From contig JAKSDL010000550.1 of NCBI GenBank assembly GCA_022360105.1, positions 1 to 13,170 of the forward strand: DNA of 13,170 nt, read 5' to 3'. Under the pieces are notes generated by a model. The model worked only from the letters and a program-made list of their open reading frames with translations, did no database searches and was not told the DNA's origin. The DNA is from Pseudomonadota bacterium. GTDB taxonomy: Bacteria > SAR324 > XYD2-FULL-50-16 > JAHJRI01. The translations under genes and the position numbers were made by a program. Positions 6,984 through 13,170 of this stretch are shown here, in pieces. Each line of letters starts with the position of its first letter. Position 1 is the stretch's first letter.

Positions 6984-7179
6984 CCAACGATACAAGCATG
7001 TTGTAAAAAGGGAATCCGGTGCAAGTCCGGAACTGCCCCGCAGCGGTAATCAGGAACGACCGTCACCATTAGGCACTGTTCTGAAATCGGTCAGGAAAAT
7101 TGACATCGGAATGGGAAGCGGTGACCAGTAGGATTAGTTAAATTTCAAACAGCCTGTAAGTCCGAAGACCTGTCGTTGG
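6984..7179 (+). ncRNA. Adenosylcobalamin (B12) riboswitch aptamer
   Basis: The conserved cobalamin-riboswitch blocks appear in order. GGGAATCCGGTGCAAGTCCGG (in part, 7010-7031) is followed by AACTGCCCCGCAGCGGTAA (the B12 box core, starting at 7032) and a GGCACTG element near 7072-7078. Then come GGGAAGCGG and GACCAGTAGGAT, and finally AAGTCCGAAGACCTG. A perfect 7-bp closing stem pairs CCAACGA (6984-6990) with TCGTTGG (7173-7179), which sets the ends. An inner CAAC/GTTG pairing encloses the segment before the GGGAA. Such aptamers bind adenosylcobalamin and usually repress the downstream gene when B12 is plentiful. Here the downstream genes are nrdD and nrdG, a B12-independent ribonucleotide reductase, a known type of target when a B12-dependent reductase is also encoded. 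Confidence 0.95.
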
Positions 7180-7342
7180 AGGTGTGAAATACACTTTTTT
7201 GACTGCAACTTTCGAGGGCGAAGATGCGGACGACGGGCACATACCAATACTCCTCTTTCTTTCCATCAGAATGTTCGCAGTCTTACTCGAAGGCCTGAAA
7301 GCCAAGCCTTTCATATTGCAACCCAGAAAATACGAGTAAGAT
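7180..7342 (+). promoter_or_regulatory. Riboswitch expression platform and nrdD leader, with a terminator-like hairpin
   Basis: Immediately after the aptamer, AGGTGT (7180-7185) can pair with ACACTT (7191-7196) around the loop GAAAT, one pair being G-U. A run of six T ends at 7200. This looks like a weak intrinsic terminator or part of a switching structure. Farther down, GACTGC (7201-7206) can pair with GCAGTC (7277-7282). A second hairpin GGC/GCC or AAGGC/GCCTT lies at about 7290-7311, near the nrdD start. Which pairs form with and without ligand cannot be settled by eye. No protein-coding frame in this stretch is convincing. Confidence 0.5.
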
Positions 7343-9493
7343 ATGGAACAATCAATGCGCGATATCGCCAATCAAAACAAAGGATCAGAATCACCCTTTC
7401 CTTTTACCAGCATTGTCAAACGCAATGGTCAAGTTGCTACTTTCGATGCGAATAAAATTACAACGGCCATTCAAAAAGCCGGAGAAGCAACCGGTGAATT
7501 CTCCGGAGCCATGGCCAGGAGGCTGATGATTCGTGTGGTCAATCTAAGCCAGACTCTTTTTGACAACGTAACTCCAGGTGTTGAGGAAATTCAAGATGTT
7601 GTGGAGGAAGTGCTGCTGGCATCGCCCTACAAACGAACGGCAAAAGCCTATGTGTTATATCGGGATCAACATGCCAAATTAAGGGATATAGCCTCCAAAG
7701 CCGATGTTGACCTGGTAGACAGCTATCTGCAAGTCCTGGATTGGAAAGTTCATGAAAACAGTAATATGGCATATTCCTTACAAGGACTAAACAATTATTT
7801 ATCCAGTGAGATCAGCAAAGGTTACTGGTTGAATAAACTCTACTCACCCGAAATCAGGGATGCCCATTCATCAGGTGATTTGCATATTCATGACCTGGGG
7901 CAATTGTCTGTTTACTGCGTGGGATGGGATCTTCAGGATCTTTTAAGAGAAGGATTTACGGGCGTTTCCGGGAAAGCTGCCAGTTCTCCGGCTTCGCATT
8001 TCAGTTCTGCCCTGGGGCAGGTGGTGAATTTCTTCTACACTCTGCAAGGGGAAGCGGCAGGAGCCCAGGCATTTTCAAATTTTGATACCTTGCTGGCTCC
8101 CTTTATTCGTTACGATAAACTGGATTACAAAAAAGTTAAACAGGCTTTGCAGGAATTTGTGTTTAACGTGAATGTGCCGACCCGCGTAGGATTTCAATCC
8201 CCATTTACCAATTTGACGTTTGATCTCATTCCACCGGCAACCATAGCCGGAGAACGAGTTATCATCGGGGGAAAAGAGCAGCAAGAAGTTTACGGAGATT
8301 TTCAGGAAGAGATGAATATCTTCAACCAGGCGTTTCTGGAAGTACTGGTCGAAGGTGATGCCGATGGCAGGGTTTTTACTTTCCCAATTCCCACTTACAA
8401 CATCACACCTGAGTTTAACTGGGAAGACCCGATGCTGGAGAAACTGTGGCAAGTAACAGCCAAGTATGGTATCCCCTATTTTGCCAATTACATCAATTCG
8501 GAGTTGTCGCCGGAGGATGCACGCTCCATGTGTTGTCGTTTAAGGTTAGATACCAAGCAACTTGAAACCAAGGGTGGGGGATTGTTTGGCTCTGCACCTT
8601 TGACAGGCTCTATAGGTGTGGTAACCGTTAATATGCCTAGAATTGGGTATTTGGCAAAATCGGAATCAGAGTTTTTTGAAAGGCTGGACCAACTCATGCA
8701 GCTTGCAAAAATCAGCCTGGAAACAAAAAGGAAAGTGATCGAACGATTTACCGAACAAAATCTTTATCCCTATTCCAAATTTTACCTGAGAAATATTCGC
8801 AATCGTTTTGATAAGTATTGGCACAACCATTTTTCAACCATCGGTATCATCGGTATGAACGAAGCGTGCCTTAATCTGATGCAGTGTGATATTGGCACTG
8901 GGGAGGGGGTGTCGTTCTCGCTTAAAGTTATGGATCATATGCGTCGACGTTTAACTGAATTTCAAGAGGAGACCGGTCATTTTTACAACCTGGAAGCAAC
9001 ACCGGCTGAAAGCACCAGTTACCGCCTGGCAAAACTGGATAAGGAAAAATTTCCTGTTATTCAAACAGCGAACGGTTCTCGATTTCCCGAAGAGCAAAAG
9101 CCTTTTTATACCAATTCTACGCAGTTACCAGTCCATTACAGTGATGATCTGTTTCAAATCCTGGATTTGCAGGACCCTTTACAAAGCAAGTACACCGGCG
9201 GTACGGTGCAGCATATTTTCCTGGGAGAAGCCGCTCCGGATCATCAGGCTGTAAAGAATTTTGTGCAAAAGATCTGTCAAGGATATCACCTGCCCTATTT
9301 CACGATTTCACCGACTTTTTCCATCTGTCCGGAACACGGGTACCTGAATGGAGAAGTAGACTCTTGTCCCGCATGTAACATGCCCACAGAAGTATTCTCT
9401 CGTATTGTGGGGTACCTAAGGCCTGTCAGCCAGTGGAATGAAGGCAAACGCGAAGAGTACTCACAGCGTTGTACATTTAAGATAAGCGGCTGA
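7343..9493 (+). CDS. nrdD: Anaerobic (class III) ribonucleoside-triphosphate reductase
   Basis: The 716-residue enzyme reduces ribonucleotides to deoxyribonucleotides for DNA synthesis without oxygen, using a glycyl radical. An N-terminal ATP-cone (about 20-115, VKRNGQVATFDANKI) would sense ATP/dATP. The catalytic barrel includes SGDLHIHDLGQLSVYCVGWDL (178-198; C192 is a likely thiyl cysteine), RVGFQSPFTNLTFD (281-294), MCCRLRLD (396-403), GGGLFGSAPLTGSIGVVTVNMPRI and TIGIIGMNEAC (499-509). The C-terminus has a metal site C662xxH665 with C675xxC678, and the radical Gly at about 690 in RIVGYLRPVSQWNEGKREE. All expected parts are present and length is normal. ATG 7343 was chosen; another ATG lies four codons later, and the upstream GAG is a weak ribosome binding site. 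It lies under a cobalamin riboswitch and is followed by nrdG after 1 nt. Confidence 0.97.
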   Translation: MEQSMRDIANQNKGSESPFPFTSIVKRNGQVATFDANKITTAIQKAGEATGEFSGAMARRLMIRVVNLSQTLFDNVTPGVEEIQDVVEEVLLASPYKRTAKAYVLYRDQHAKLRDIASKADVDLVDSYLQVLDWKVHENSNMAYSLQGLNNYLSSEISKGYWLNKLYSPEIRDAHSSGDLHIHDLGQLSVYCVGWDLQDLLREGFTGVSGKAASSPASHFSSALGQVVNFFYTLQGEAAGAQAFSNFDTLLAPFIRYDKLDYKKVKQALQEFVFNVNVPTRVGFQSPFTNLTFDLIPPATIAGERVIIGGKEQQEVYGDFQEEMNIFNQAFLEVLVEGDADGRVFTFPIPTYNITPEFNWEDPMLEKLWQVTAKYGIPYFANYINSELSPEDARSMCCRLRLDTKQLETKGGGLFGSAPLTGSIGVVTVNMPRIGYLAKSESEFFERLDQLMQLAKISLETKRKVIERFTEQNLYPYSKFYLRNIRNRFDKYWHNHFSTIGIIGMNEACLNLMQCDIGTGEGVSFSLKVMDHMRRRLTEFQEETGHFYNLEATPAESTSYRLAKLDKEKFPVIQTANGSRFPEEQKPFYTNSTQLPVHYSDDLFQILDLQDPLQSKYTGGTVQHIFLGEAAPDHQAVKNFVQKICQGYHLPYFTISPTFSICPEHGYLNGEVDSCPACNMPTEVFSRIVGYLRPVSQWNEGKREEYSQRCTFKISG

Positions 9494-9494
9494 T

Positions 9495-10097
9495 ATGAAT
9501 ATCGGCGGTCTGCAAAAGGTCAGTTTTTGTGATTTTCCGGGTAAAGTGTCTGCCGTGATTTTTACCCGGGGGTGTAACTTCAACTGCCCGTTTTGCCACA
9601 ATCAGCAACTGATCCCCATGAATGCTGCAGATGGTGTTGTAATCGATGATAAGCAGGTCTGGCGGTATCTGGAAACTCGCCGGAATCAGCTGGATGGGTT
9701 GGTCGTCAGTGGCGGAGAACCAAGCCTGCAACCTGATCTTGCTGAATTCCTTCAAAAAGCGAAAGCTCTTGGTTACACCACCAAACTGGACACCAACGGA
9801 AGCCGACCCGGGGTGCTCCAATCGCTGATAGCATGTGCCCTGGTTGATTTTATCGCCATGGATGTCAAAGCCCCATGGCGAAAATATGAACATCTTGCAG
9901 GCTGTCGAATCGATATCGGTTTGATTCAGGCAAGTATCAAGTTAATTCTGGACAGCAAATTACCTCATCAATTCCGAACCACCTGGTATCAAGAGCTGCT
10001 TACAGAAGATGATTTGGATGCGATTAAAAAGATTCTTCCCGGTAAGAGTAATTTTTTGCTTCAGCCATACGTTGAAAATGGTGTATCCGGCATTTAG
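9495..10097 (+). CDS. nrdG: Anaerobic ribonucleotide reductase activating protein (radical SAM)
   Basis: This 200-residue radical-SAM enzyme makes the glycyl radical on NrdD by reductive cleavage of S-adenosylmethionine. The [4Fe-4S] binding motif CNFNCPFC (C27, C31, C34) is intact in FTRGCNFNCPFCHNQQL. SAM-binding elements follow: VVSGGEPSLQPDL (about 69-81) and TKLDTNGSRPGVLQ, then DFIAMDVKAPW. Its ATG begins 1 nt after the nrdD stop, with no strong Shine-Dalgarno sequence, so it is probably translated by coupling and controlled by the same riboswitch. The length and the ending LLQPYVENGVSGI fit the shorter NrdG type found next to ATP-cone NrdD in many anaerobes. It ends 16 nt before a convergent gene, with no obvious terminator between. 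Confidence 0.95.
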   Translation: MNIGGLQKVSFCDFPGKVSAVIFTRGCNFNCPFCHNQQLIPMNAADGVVIDDKQVWRYLETRRNQLDGLVVSGGEPSLQPDLAEFLQKAKALGYTTKLDTNGSRPGVLQSLIACALVDFIAMDVKAPWRKYEHLAGCRIDIGLIQASIKLILDSKLPHQFRTTWYQELLTEDDLDAIKKILPGKSNFLLQPYVENGVSGI

Positions 10098-10113
10098 GAC
10101 CAGGTAGTGAAAT

Positions 10114-10812
10114 CTAACCCTGCCTTCTCGAATGCCTTAATTCTTCATGCCCGACAAGAGCTACAGGCAGCGACTCGTAAGCACAGGTTTTCTCGAGTGC
10201 CATGGGGATTTCCCTGCGAATGTCCAGAAAACATTCTACGATCTCCGGACAAAACTGTTCACCGCTATGTTTATTGATTTCGTAAAAACCGAACTCATAA
10301 TCCATGCCGGTTCGGTACGGTCTGTCGGATGTGATGGCGTCAAAGGAATCTGCAACCGCAATGATTCTTGATTCCAGAGGTATGTTGGCTCCTTTCAGAC
10401 CCGAGGGATACCCTAAGCCGTCAAACCTCTCGTGATGATACAACACGATGTTTGTTATGGATCTGAATAGAGGTAATTTGTCCAGAATCTCATAACCAAT
10501 TCCGGAGTGAGCCTGCATGTGTTTCCACTCCTCTTCATTCAGTTTTCCCGCTTTGTTTAATACTCTGTCCGGAACACCAATTTTACCGATGTCATGTAAG
10601 TGTGCTGCAAGATGTATGTTTTCTGTAATGCCGGTATTCAAGTTCATCTGTTTTGCTATCATTTCTGACATCTCGGCAACCCTTAGTGAGTGGGCATAAG
10701 TGTAAGGATCGCGCGCATTCAAGGTCGCGATGACCATGTCAATTAAATCGTGCATGTCAACAGCTTTGGTTTTTTCAATCATCTTATAGATATCTGCATA
10801 TTTTCCGCACAA
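10114..10812 (-). CDS. HD-GYP domain protein, probable cyclic-di-GMP phosphodiesterase
   Basis: The protein (up to 232 residues) is essentially a stand-alone HD-GYP domain, which hydrolyses the second messenger cyclic di-GMP. Catalytic and metal-site positions are all present: YAHSLRVAEMS (H41), HLHDIGKIGVPD (H73, D74, K77), a later His in MQAHSGIGYEIL (H102), LYHHERFDGLGYP (H126, H127 and the GYP motif 134-136), and VADSFDAITSDRPYR (D155). The C-terminal KHSGEQFCPEIVECFL is also standard. No sensor, receiver or membrane segment is fused to it. The longest frame starts at TTG 10812; the first ATG is 10782, and neither has a clear ribosome binding site, so the start is uncertain. It is divergent from a receiver-domain gene and could take its signal from that protein, since receiver and HD-GYP domains are often fused. 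Confidence 0.92.
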   Translation of the reverse strand: MCGKYADIYKMIEKTKAVDMHDLIDMVIATLNARDPYTYAHSLRVAEMSEMIAKQMNLNTGITENIHLAAHLHDIGKIGVPDRVLNKAGKLNEEEWKHMQAHSGIGYEILDKLPLFRSITNIVLYHHERFDGLGYPSGLKGANIPLESRIIAVADSFDAITSDRPYRTGMDYEFGFYEINKHSGEQFCPEIVECFLDIRREIPMALEKTCAYESLPVALVGHEELRHSRRQG

Positions 10813-11109
10813 ACCAACTAAAGTGGAAATACATTGTTTTAATATTCTTTTTCAAAGCGAATGTCTAAAGGCGGGATCGGTATCTGAGCAGTTGATTTTG
10901 TTATAGATAAATATTTGTTTAATTTTCGTATATACAAATAATATAATTTGTGTATAATAAAATTCTAGCACTATTTAAACAAAGGGTCCAGGCAAAGGGT
11001 TGCTGTTTTCTGAAAAAGCACCCAGTTGATTGGTTTCCGCTCGATTAATTAACTTTTTCACTCTTTATGGAAGTTGCGGATCGTATAAACATTCACATCG
11101 GAGGAAAAC
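10813..11109. promoter_or_regulatory. AT-rich divergent promoter region between the HD-GYP and receiver genes
   Basis: These 297 nt hold no gene. The segment from about 10900 to 10975 is strongly AT-rich and contains two perfect TATAAT boxes on the plus strand (10942-10947 and 10953-10958). The first has a poor -35 (TTTAAT, 10918-10923) at 18-nt spacing. An inverted repeat TATACA (10931-10936) / TGTATA (10951-10956) overlaps them and could bind a regulator. Because the minus-strand gene also starts here, promoters for both directions are expected. I could not choose one for the HD-GYP gene. Confidence 0.45.
11100..11104 (+). promoter_or_regulatory. Strong ribosome binding site of the receiver gene
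   Basis: GGAGG lies 5 nt before the ATG at 11110. It is the clearest Shine-Dalgarno sequence in the window and fixes the start of the short receiver protein. Confidence 0.75.
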
Positions 11110-11529
11110 ATGAAAATATTATTTGCTGATGACAATTATTTAAGCCGTGAGATTGCCAAAAGCCTTGAGAAGGAAAATGAAAGCTATACCATTGCTTCGA
11201 ACGGCAAAAAAGCATTGTCGGCAATCGACCAAGGAATCAATAACGGTGATCATTTTGACCTGATTTTTTTGTTTGATATTCTAAAAGGTATGGAAGGGGC
11301 AACGACATTAAAGGAAATCAGGGAGCTTGAAGAAAAACACCGGGTTTCGTTGACTGAGTCAAGCGTTATCACGATGTTTACTACTCACAATGAGGAAAGC
11401 TTCTTTCTTTCCACGCTCTATGCTGATTGTGACTATTTCCTGCAGTTACCGGTTAATCGGTTGAAACTGGCAATGATCATGGAAACGACTAAAAACGATA
11501 TGGCTTTGAAGCTACCAAAAAGTGCCTAA
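11110..11529 (+). CDS. Stand-alone response-regulator receiver domain, apparently degenerate
   Basis: The 139-residue product is a single receiver (CheY-like) domain. The N-terminal acidic pair is present in LFADDN (D7, D8), and the switch Thr lies in VITMFTTHN (T91). The phospho-acceptor region reads FDLIFLFDILKGMEG. A gapless alignment to the common DLIxLDxxMPGMDG pattern puts Phe55 where the phosphorylated Asp should be, with Asp56 one place later. The conserved Lys before Pro is Leu113 in DYFLQLPV. A one-residue shift could still allow Asp56 to act, but loss of the Lys as well suggests a receiver that does not use normal phosphorylation. There is no output domain. It is divergent from an HD-GYP gene, a possible partner. 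Confidence 0.85.
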   Translation: MKILFADDNYLSREIAKSLEKENESYTIASNGKKALSAIDQGINNGDHFDLIFLFDILKGMEGATTLKEIRELEEKHRVSLTESSVITMFTTHNEESFFLSTLYADCDYFLQLPVNRLKLAMIMETTKNDMALKLPKSA

Positions 11530-11591
11530 TCCGGGGGTGTTAATTAGATGTGCTAGTAGAATTATGCAAACTCAATCCTGGTTATGTAAAT

Positions 11592-11598
11592 GAGGTGA
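11592..11598 (+). promoter_or_regulatory. Ribosome binding site of the PepSY-type gene
   Basis: GAGGTGA precedes the ATG at 11600, with four nucleotides between GAGG and the start codon. It supports the chosen start. Confidence 0.65.
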
Positions 11599-11599
11599 T

Positions 11600-12178
11600 A
11601 TGGAAAAGAAACAATCTTTTAGCTGGAAAAAATTAAACAGGAAAATTCATTATTGGGGAACTGCGATTATTGCTATCCCGCTTCTGATTGTACTCGGGTC
11701 CGGTATCCTGTTGCAGGTTAAAAAACAGGTCACCTGGGTGCAACCCAAAACTATGAAAGGGGTGAGAGGTACACCGCCGACCCTGACCTTTGATCAAATT
11801 TTAAATGCAGCGAAATTAGTCCCTGAAGCGGGGATCAAGACCTGGAAAGATATAGACAGGCTGGATGTCCGACCGGGAAAAGCCGTTATTAAAATACGGG
11901 CGGAAAACAGGTGGGAGATTCAGATCGATCACCAGACCGCAAAAATATTACAGGTGGAATATCGACGTTCCGATATCATCGAATCGATTCATGACGGCTC
12001 CTTTTTTCATGAGCACGCCAAATTGTGGTTGTTTCTGCCGGCAGCCATTGTTTTGTTAGTGCTCTGGTTTACCGGGTTATACATGTTTATTTTACCCTTT
12101 ATTAATAAAAGAAAACGCAGAAAAAAAGCATTTACGGCCCCAGAGCCGGAAGGTGTTGTTCTGAAAGAAAGCGCCTAA
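11600..12178 (+). CDS. PepSY-associated two-helix membrane protein
   Basis: The 192-residue protein has a basic N-terminus with WKKLNRKIHYWGTAI leading into membrane helix 1 (about 18-39). A periplasmic-type domain (about 45-138) follows, in which FDQILNAAKLVP and the strands VIKIRAENRWEIQID and TAKILQVEYRR look like one PepSY unit. After SIHDGSFFHEHAKLW comes helix 2 (142-166, LPAAIVLLVLWFTGLYMFI) and a strongly basic cytoplasmic tail KRKRRKK. This is the architecture of small PepSY-associated membrane proteins, some of which sit near iron or haem uptake and membrane reductase genes. The exact function is unknown, and the neighbours do not help. It begins 70 nt after the receiver gene and could be co-transcribed with it. 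No terminator is visible in the gap or in the 102 nt after its stop. Confidence 0.8.
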   Translation: MEKKQSFSWKKLNRKIHYWGTAIIAIPLLIVLGSGILLQVKKQVTWVQPKTMKGVRGTPPTLTFDQILNAAKLVPEAGIKTWKDIDRLDVRPGKAVIKIRAENRWEIQIDHQTAKILQVEYRRSDIIESIHDGSFFHEHAKLWLFLPAAIVLLVLWFTGLYMFILPFINKRKRRKKAFTAPEPEGVVLKESA

Positions 12179-12280
12179 TTGCTTGCACATCAGCTTGTAA
12201 TAAATATCCTGGTTTGCTGCTCGGTTTCGGACGAGAATGGGGCGGGATTGATGAGTAGTTGGGAAGAAGATGCATCAATC

Positions 12281-12949
12281 TTAAACTGCATTGAGTACTT
12301 TTCGGGCTCCGGTAATGATGTCTTTCGCAATCACATGACCCATTTGCAGGATGTCATCTGCCGGTGGTTTCAGATCCGGAACCTGAACCACCATCATGCC
12401 GGCTGCCAGAGCAGCGCGAACCCCGTTGTCCGAATCCTCGAATGCAATGCAACTGCCCGGTGGAACTCCCAGGGTTGCTGCTGCCTTAAGATAAACGTCC
12501 GGCTCCGGTTTACCGTGTTGAACCAGATCCGCACCGATGACGGTGTCAAAATGGTTGCCGATGCCGGATGTTCGCAGCCTTGCACGGGCGGTTGAGGTGT
12601 GAGTGGATGTCGCGACTGCGAAAGGAATCCCTGCCTCCACACAGAGCTGAACCACCTCGGGCACGCCTTTCTTGACAGGTATTGGCTGAGAAAATGCAAG
12701 ATTCTGCTCCCGGCGCAACCTTATCAGGAACGCCTCAAAATCCAGCATACTATCGAGTTGGCTCCTCATCATTTCCACACTGGCATCGTATCGTAACCCG
12801 ATGGTCAGCTCATAGATATGATCTTGCGGAGGGATGGAAAACGCGGCCAAGGCACTTTGGAAAGCTTTGCGGTAAACTCTCTCGGAGTCGAGAAGCAACC
12901 CGTCCATGTCAAATATTACAGCGAGCTTTGTTGTGATCATATCGATCAT
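12281..12949 (-). CDS. HAD-superfamily phosphatase/phosphomutase (subfamily IA)
   Basis: This 222-residue cytosolic enzyme is a HAD hydrolase with a cap between motifs I and II. Motif I is VIFDMDGLLLDSE (nucleophile D14, acid/base D16). Motif II is VATSTHTS (about 112-119), motif III Lys is K147 in HGKPEPDVYLKAA, and motif IV is FEDSDNGVRAALAAGM (E171, D172, D174). The DGLLLDSE and FEDSxNG forms are typical of the beta-phosphoglucomutase/sugar-phosphate phosphatase group, so a small phosphorylated sugar or similar metabolite is a likely substrate. Whether it is a mutase or a phosphatase cannot be decided. AGGTG (12956-12952) lies 2 nt before the ATG at 12949 and 11 nt before a second ATG at 12940; either start is possible. 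It lies 146 nt downstream of a dehydrogenase gene on the same strand. Confidence 0.92.
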   Translation of the reverse strand: MIDMITTKLAVIFDMDGLLLDSERVYRKAFQSALAAFSIPPQDHIYELTIGLRYDASVEMMRSQLDSMLDFEAFLIRLRREQNLAFSQPIPVKKGVPEVVQLCVEAGIPFAVATSTHTSTARARLRTSGIGNHFDTVIGADLVQHGKPEPDVYLKAAATLGVPPGSCIAFEDSDNGVRAALAAGMMVVQVPDLKPPADDILQMGHVIAKDIITGARKVLNAV

Positions 12950-13095
12950 TACACCTGTTCGGGATTTTTATTTTGCACCACGGTGTCCATCGGCTGGGCA
13001 GCTCTGTGATCGTGTAGCTTCACCGTTGTATGGCATGGATTAGAAAGTCGGCACGTTTTAAAAACTCTAAAATGTGTATATTAACCTTTGAACCA

Positions 13096-13170
13096 TCAGC
13101 CGGTGTGATAGCCTCCGTCGACCGGGAGCGTCACGCCGGTAATGAACGCAGCGGCATCGGAAGCGAGGAA
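13096..13170 (-). CDS. C-terminal end of a short-chain dehydrogenase/reductase (SDR), 5' part outside window
   Basis: The reverse strand from the window edge encodes 24 residues and a TGA stop: FLASDAAAFITGVTLPVDGGYHTG. This is the standard SDR ending (FLASD…A.FITG..L.VDGG), which forms the last strand and the subunit interface of classical NAD(P)-dependent oxidoreductases such as FabG. Only the end is present, so substrate and cofactor cannot be judged. Confidence 0.88.
   Translation of the reverse strand, partial: FLASDAAAFITGVTLPVDGGYHTG

Noticed and set aside
6895..7131. Plus-strand open frame of 78 residues before nrdD
   Set aside because: It runs across the cobalamin aptamer; the conservation there is explained by RNA structure, and the frame has no ribosome binding site.
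7138..7371. Minus-strand open frame of 77 residues
   Set aside because: It overlaps the riboswitch platform and the nrdD start, and shows no family features.
9477..9893. Minus-strand frame of 138 residues
   Set aside because: It is the shadow of nrdG, whose radical-SAM motifs fix the coding strand.
12179..12595. Plus-strand frame of 138 residues beginning right after the PepSY-type gene
   Set aside because: Most of it is antisense to the HAD phosphatase, which has all four motifs; the remaining 100 nt has no features.
12950..13095. Small hairpin CACC-AC-GGTG in the gap between the SDR and HAD genes
   Set aside because: A 4-bp stem without a proper T-run is too weak to call a terminator.

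Overview
The window looks like chromosomal DNA of a Gram-negative anaerobe. Evidence for this is an oxygen-sensitive glycyl-radical ribonucleotide reductase (nrdD/nrdG) behind a cobalamin riboswitch, HflK/HflC-type membrane proteins, and an HD-GYP phosphodiesterase. Base composition is moderate and uniform. A member of the Desulfobacterota would fit, but that is an inference from gene content; no rRNA or species-specific marker is present. I see no tRNA, rRNA, CRISPR array, insertion sequence or phage gene.

Layout. (1) Positions 1-2732, minus strand: part of a peptide/nickel-type ABC importer, two ATPase genes overlapping by 14 nt followed by a substrate-binding protein gene cut by the window edge. 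Its permeases are not in the window. Upstream of the first ATPase gene lies a perfect 17-bp-arm palindrome downstream of a consensus -35 box, which looks like an operator. (2) Positions 2933-6550, minus strand: a tightly overlapping operon of three SPFH/band-7 genes. The first encodes a seven-helix fusion of a cation diffusion facilitator (CDF) membrane domain with HflK. The second is HflC, and the third is another HflK-like protein with an acidic tail. (3) Positions 6551-7342: intergenic DNA, then on the plus strand a promoter, an adenosylcobalamin riboswitch with a visible closing stem, and a leader of about 160 nt. (4) Positions 7343-10097, plus strand: nrdD and nrdG, the anaerobic class III ribonucleotide reductase and its radical-SAM activase. 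(5) Positions 10114-11529: an HD-GYP phosphodiesterase (minus) and a small receiver-domain protein (plus), divergent from an AT-rich promoter region. (6) Positions 11600-12178: a two-helix PepSY-type membrane protein. (7) Positions 12281-13170, minus strand: a HAD phosphatase and the last 24 residues of a short-chain dehydrogenase.

How they work together. The riboswitch probably shuts off the B12-independent reductase when adenosylcobalamin is plentiful, which implies a B12-dependent class II reductase elsewhere in the genome. The HflK/HflC operon would form a membrane scaffold of the kind that surrounds FtsH in other bacteria, but one HflK subunit carries a metal-transporter domain with an intact HxxxD/HxxxD site. 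This fusion is the most unusual item in the window. The HD-GYP protein keeps its catalytic residues, whereas the neighbouring receiver appears to have lost both the usual phospho-acceptor Asp position and the conserved Lys.
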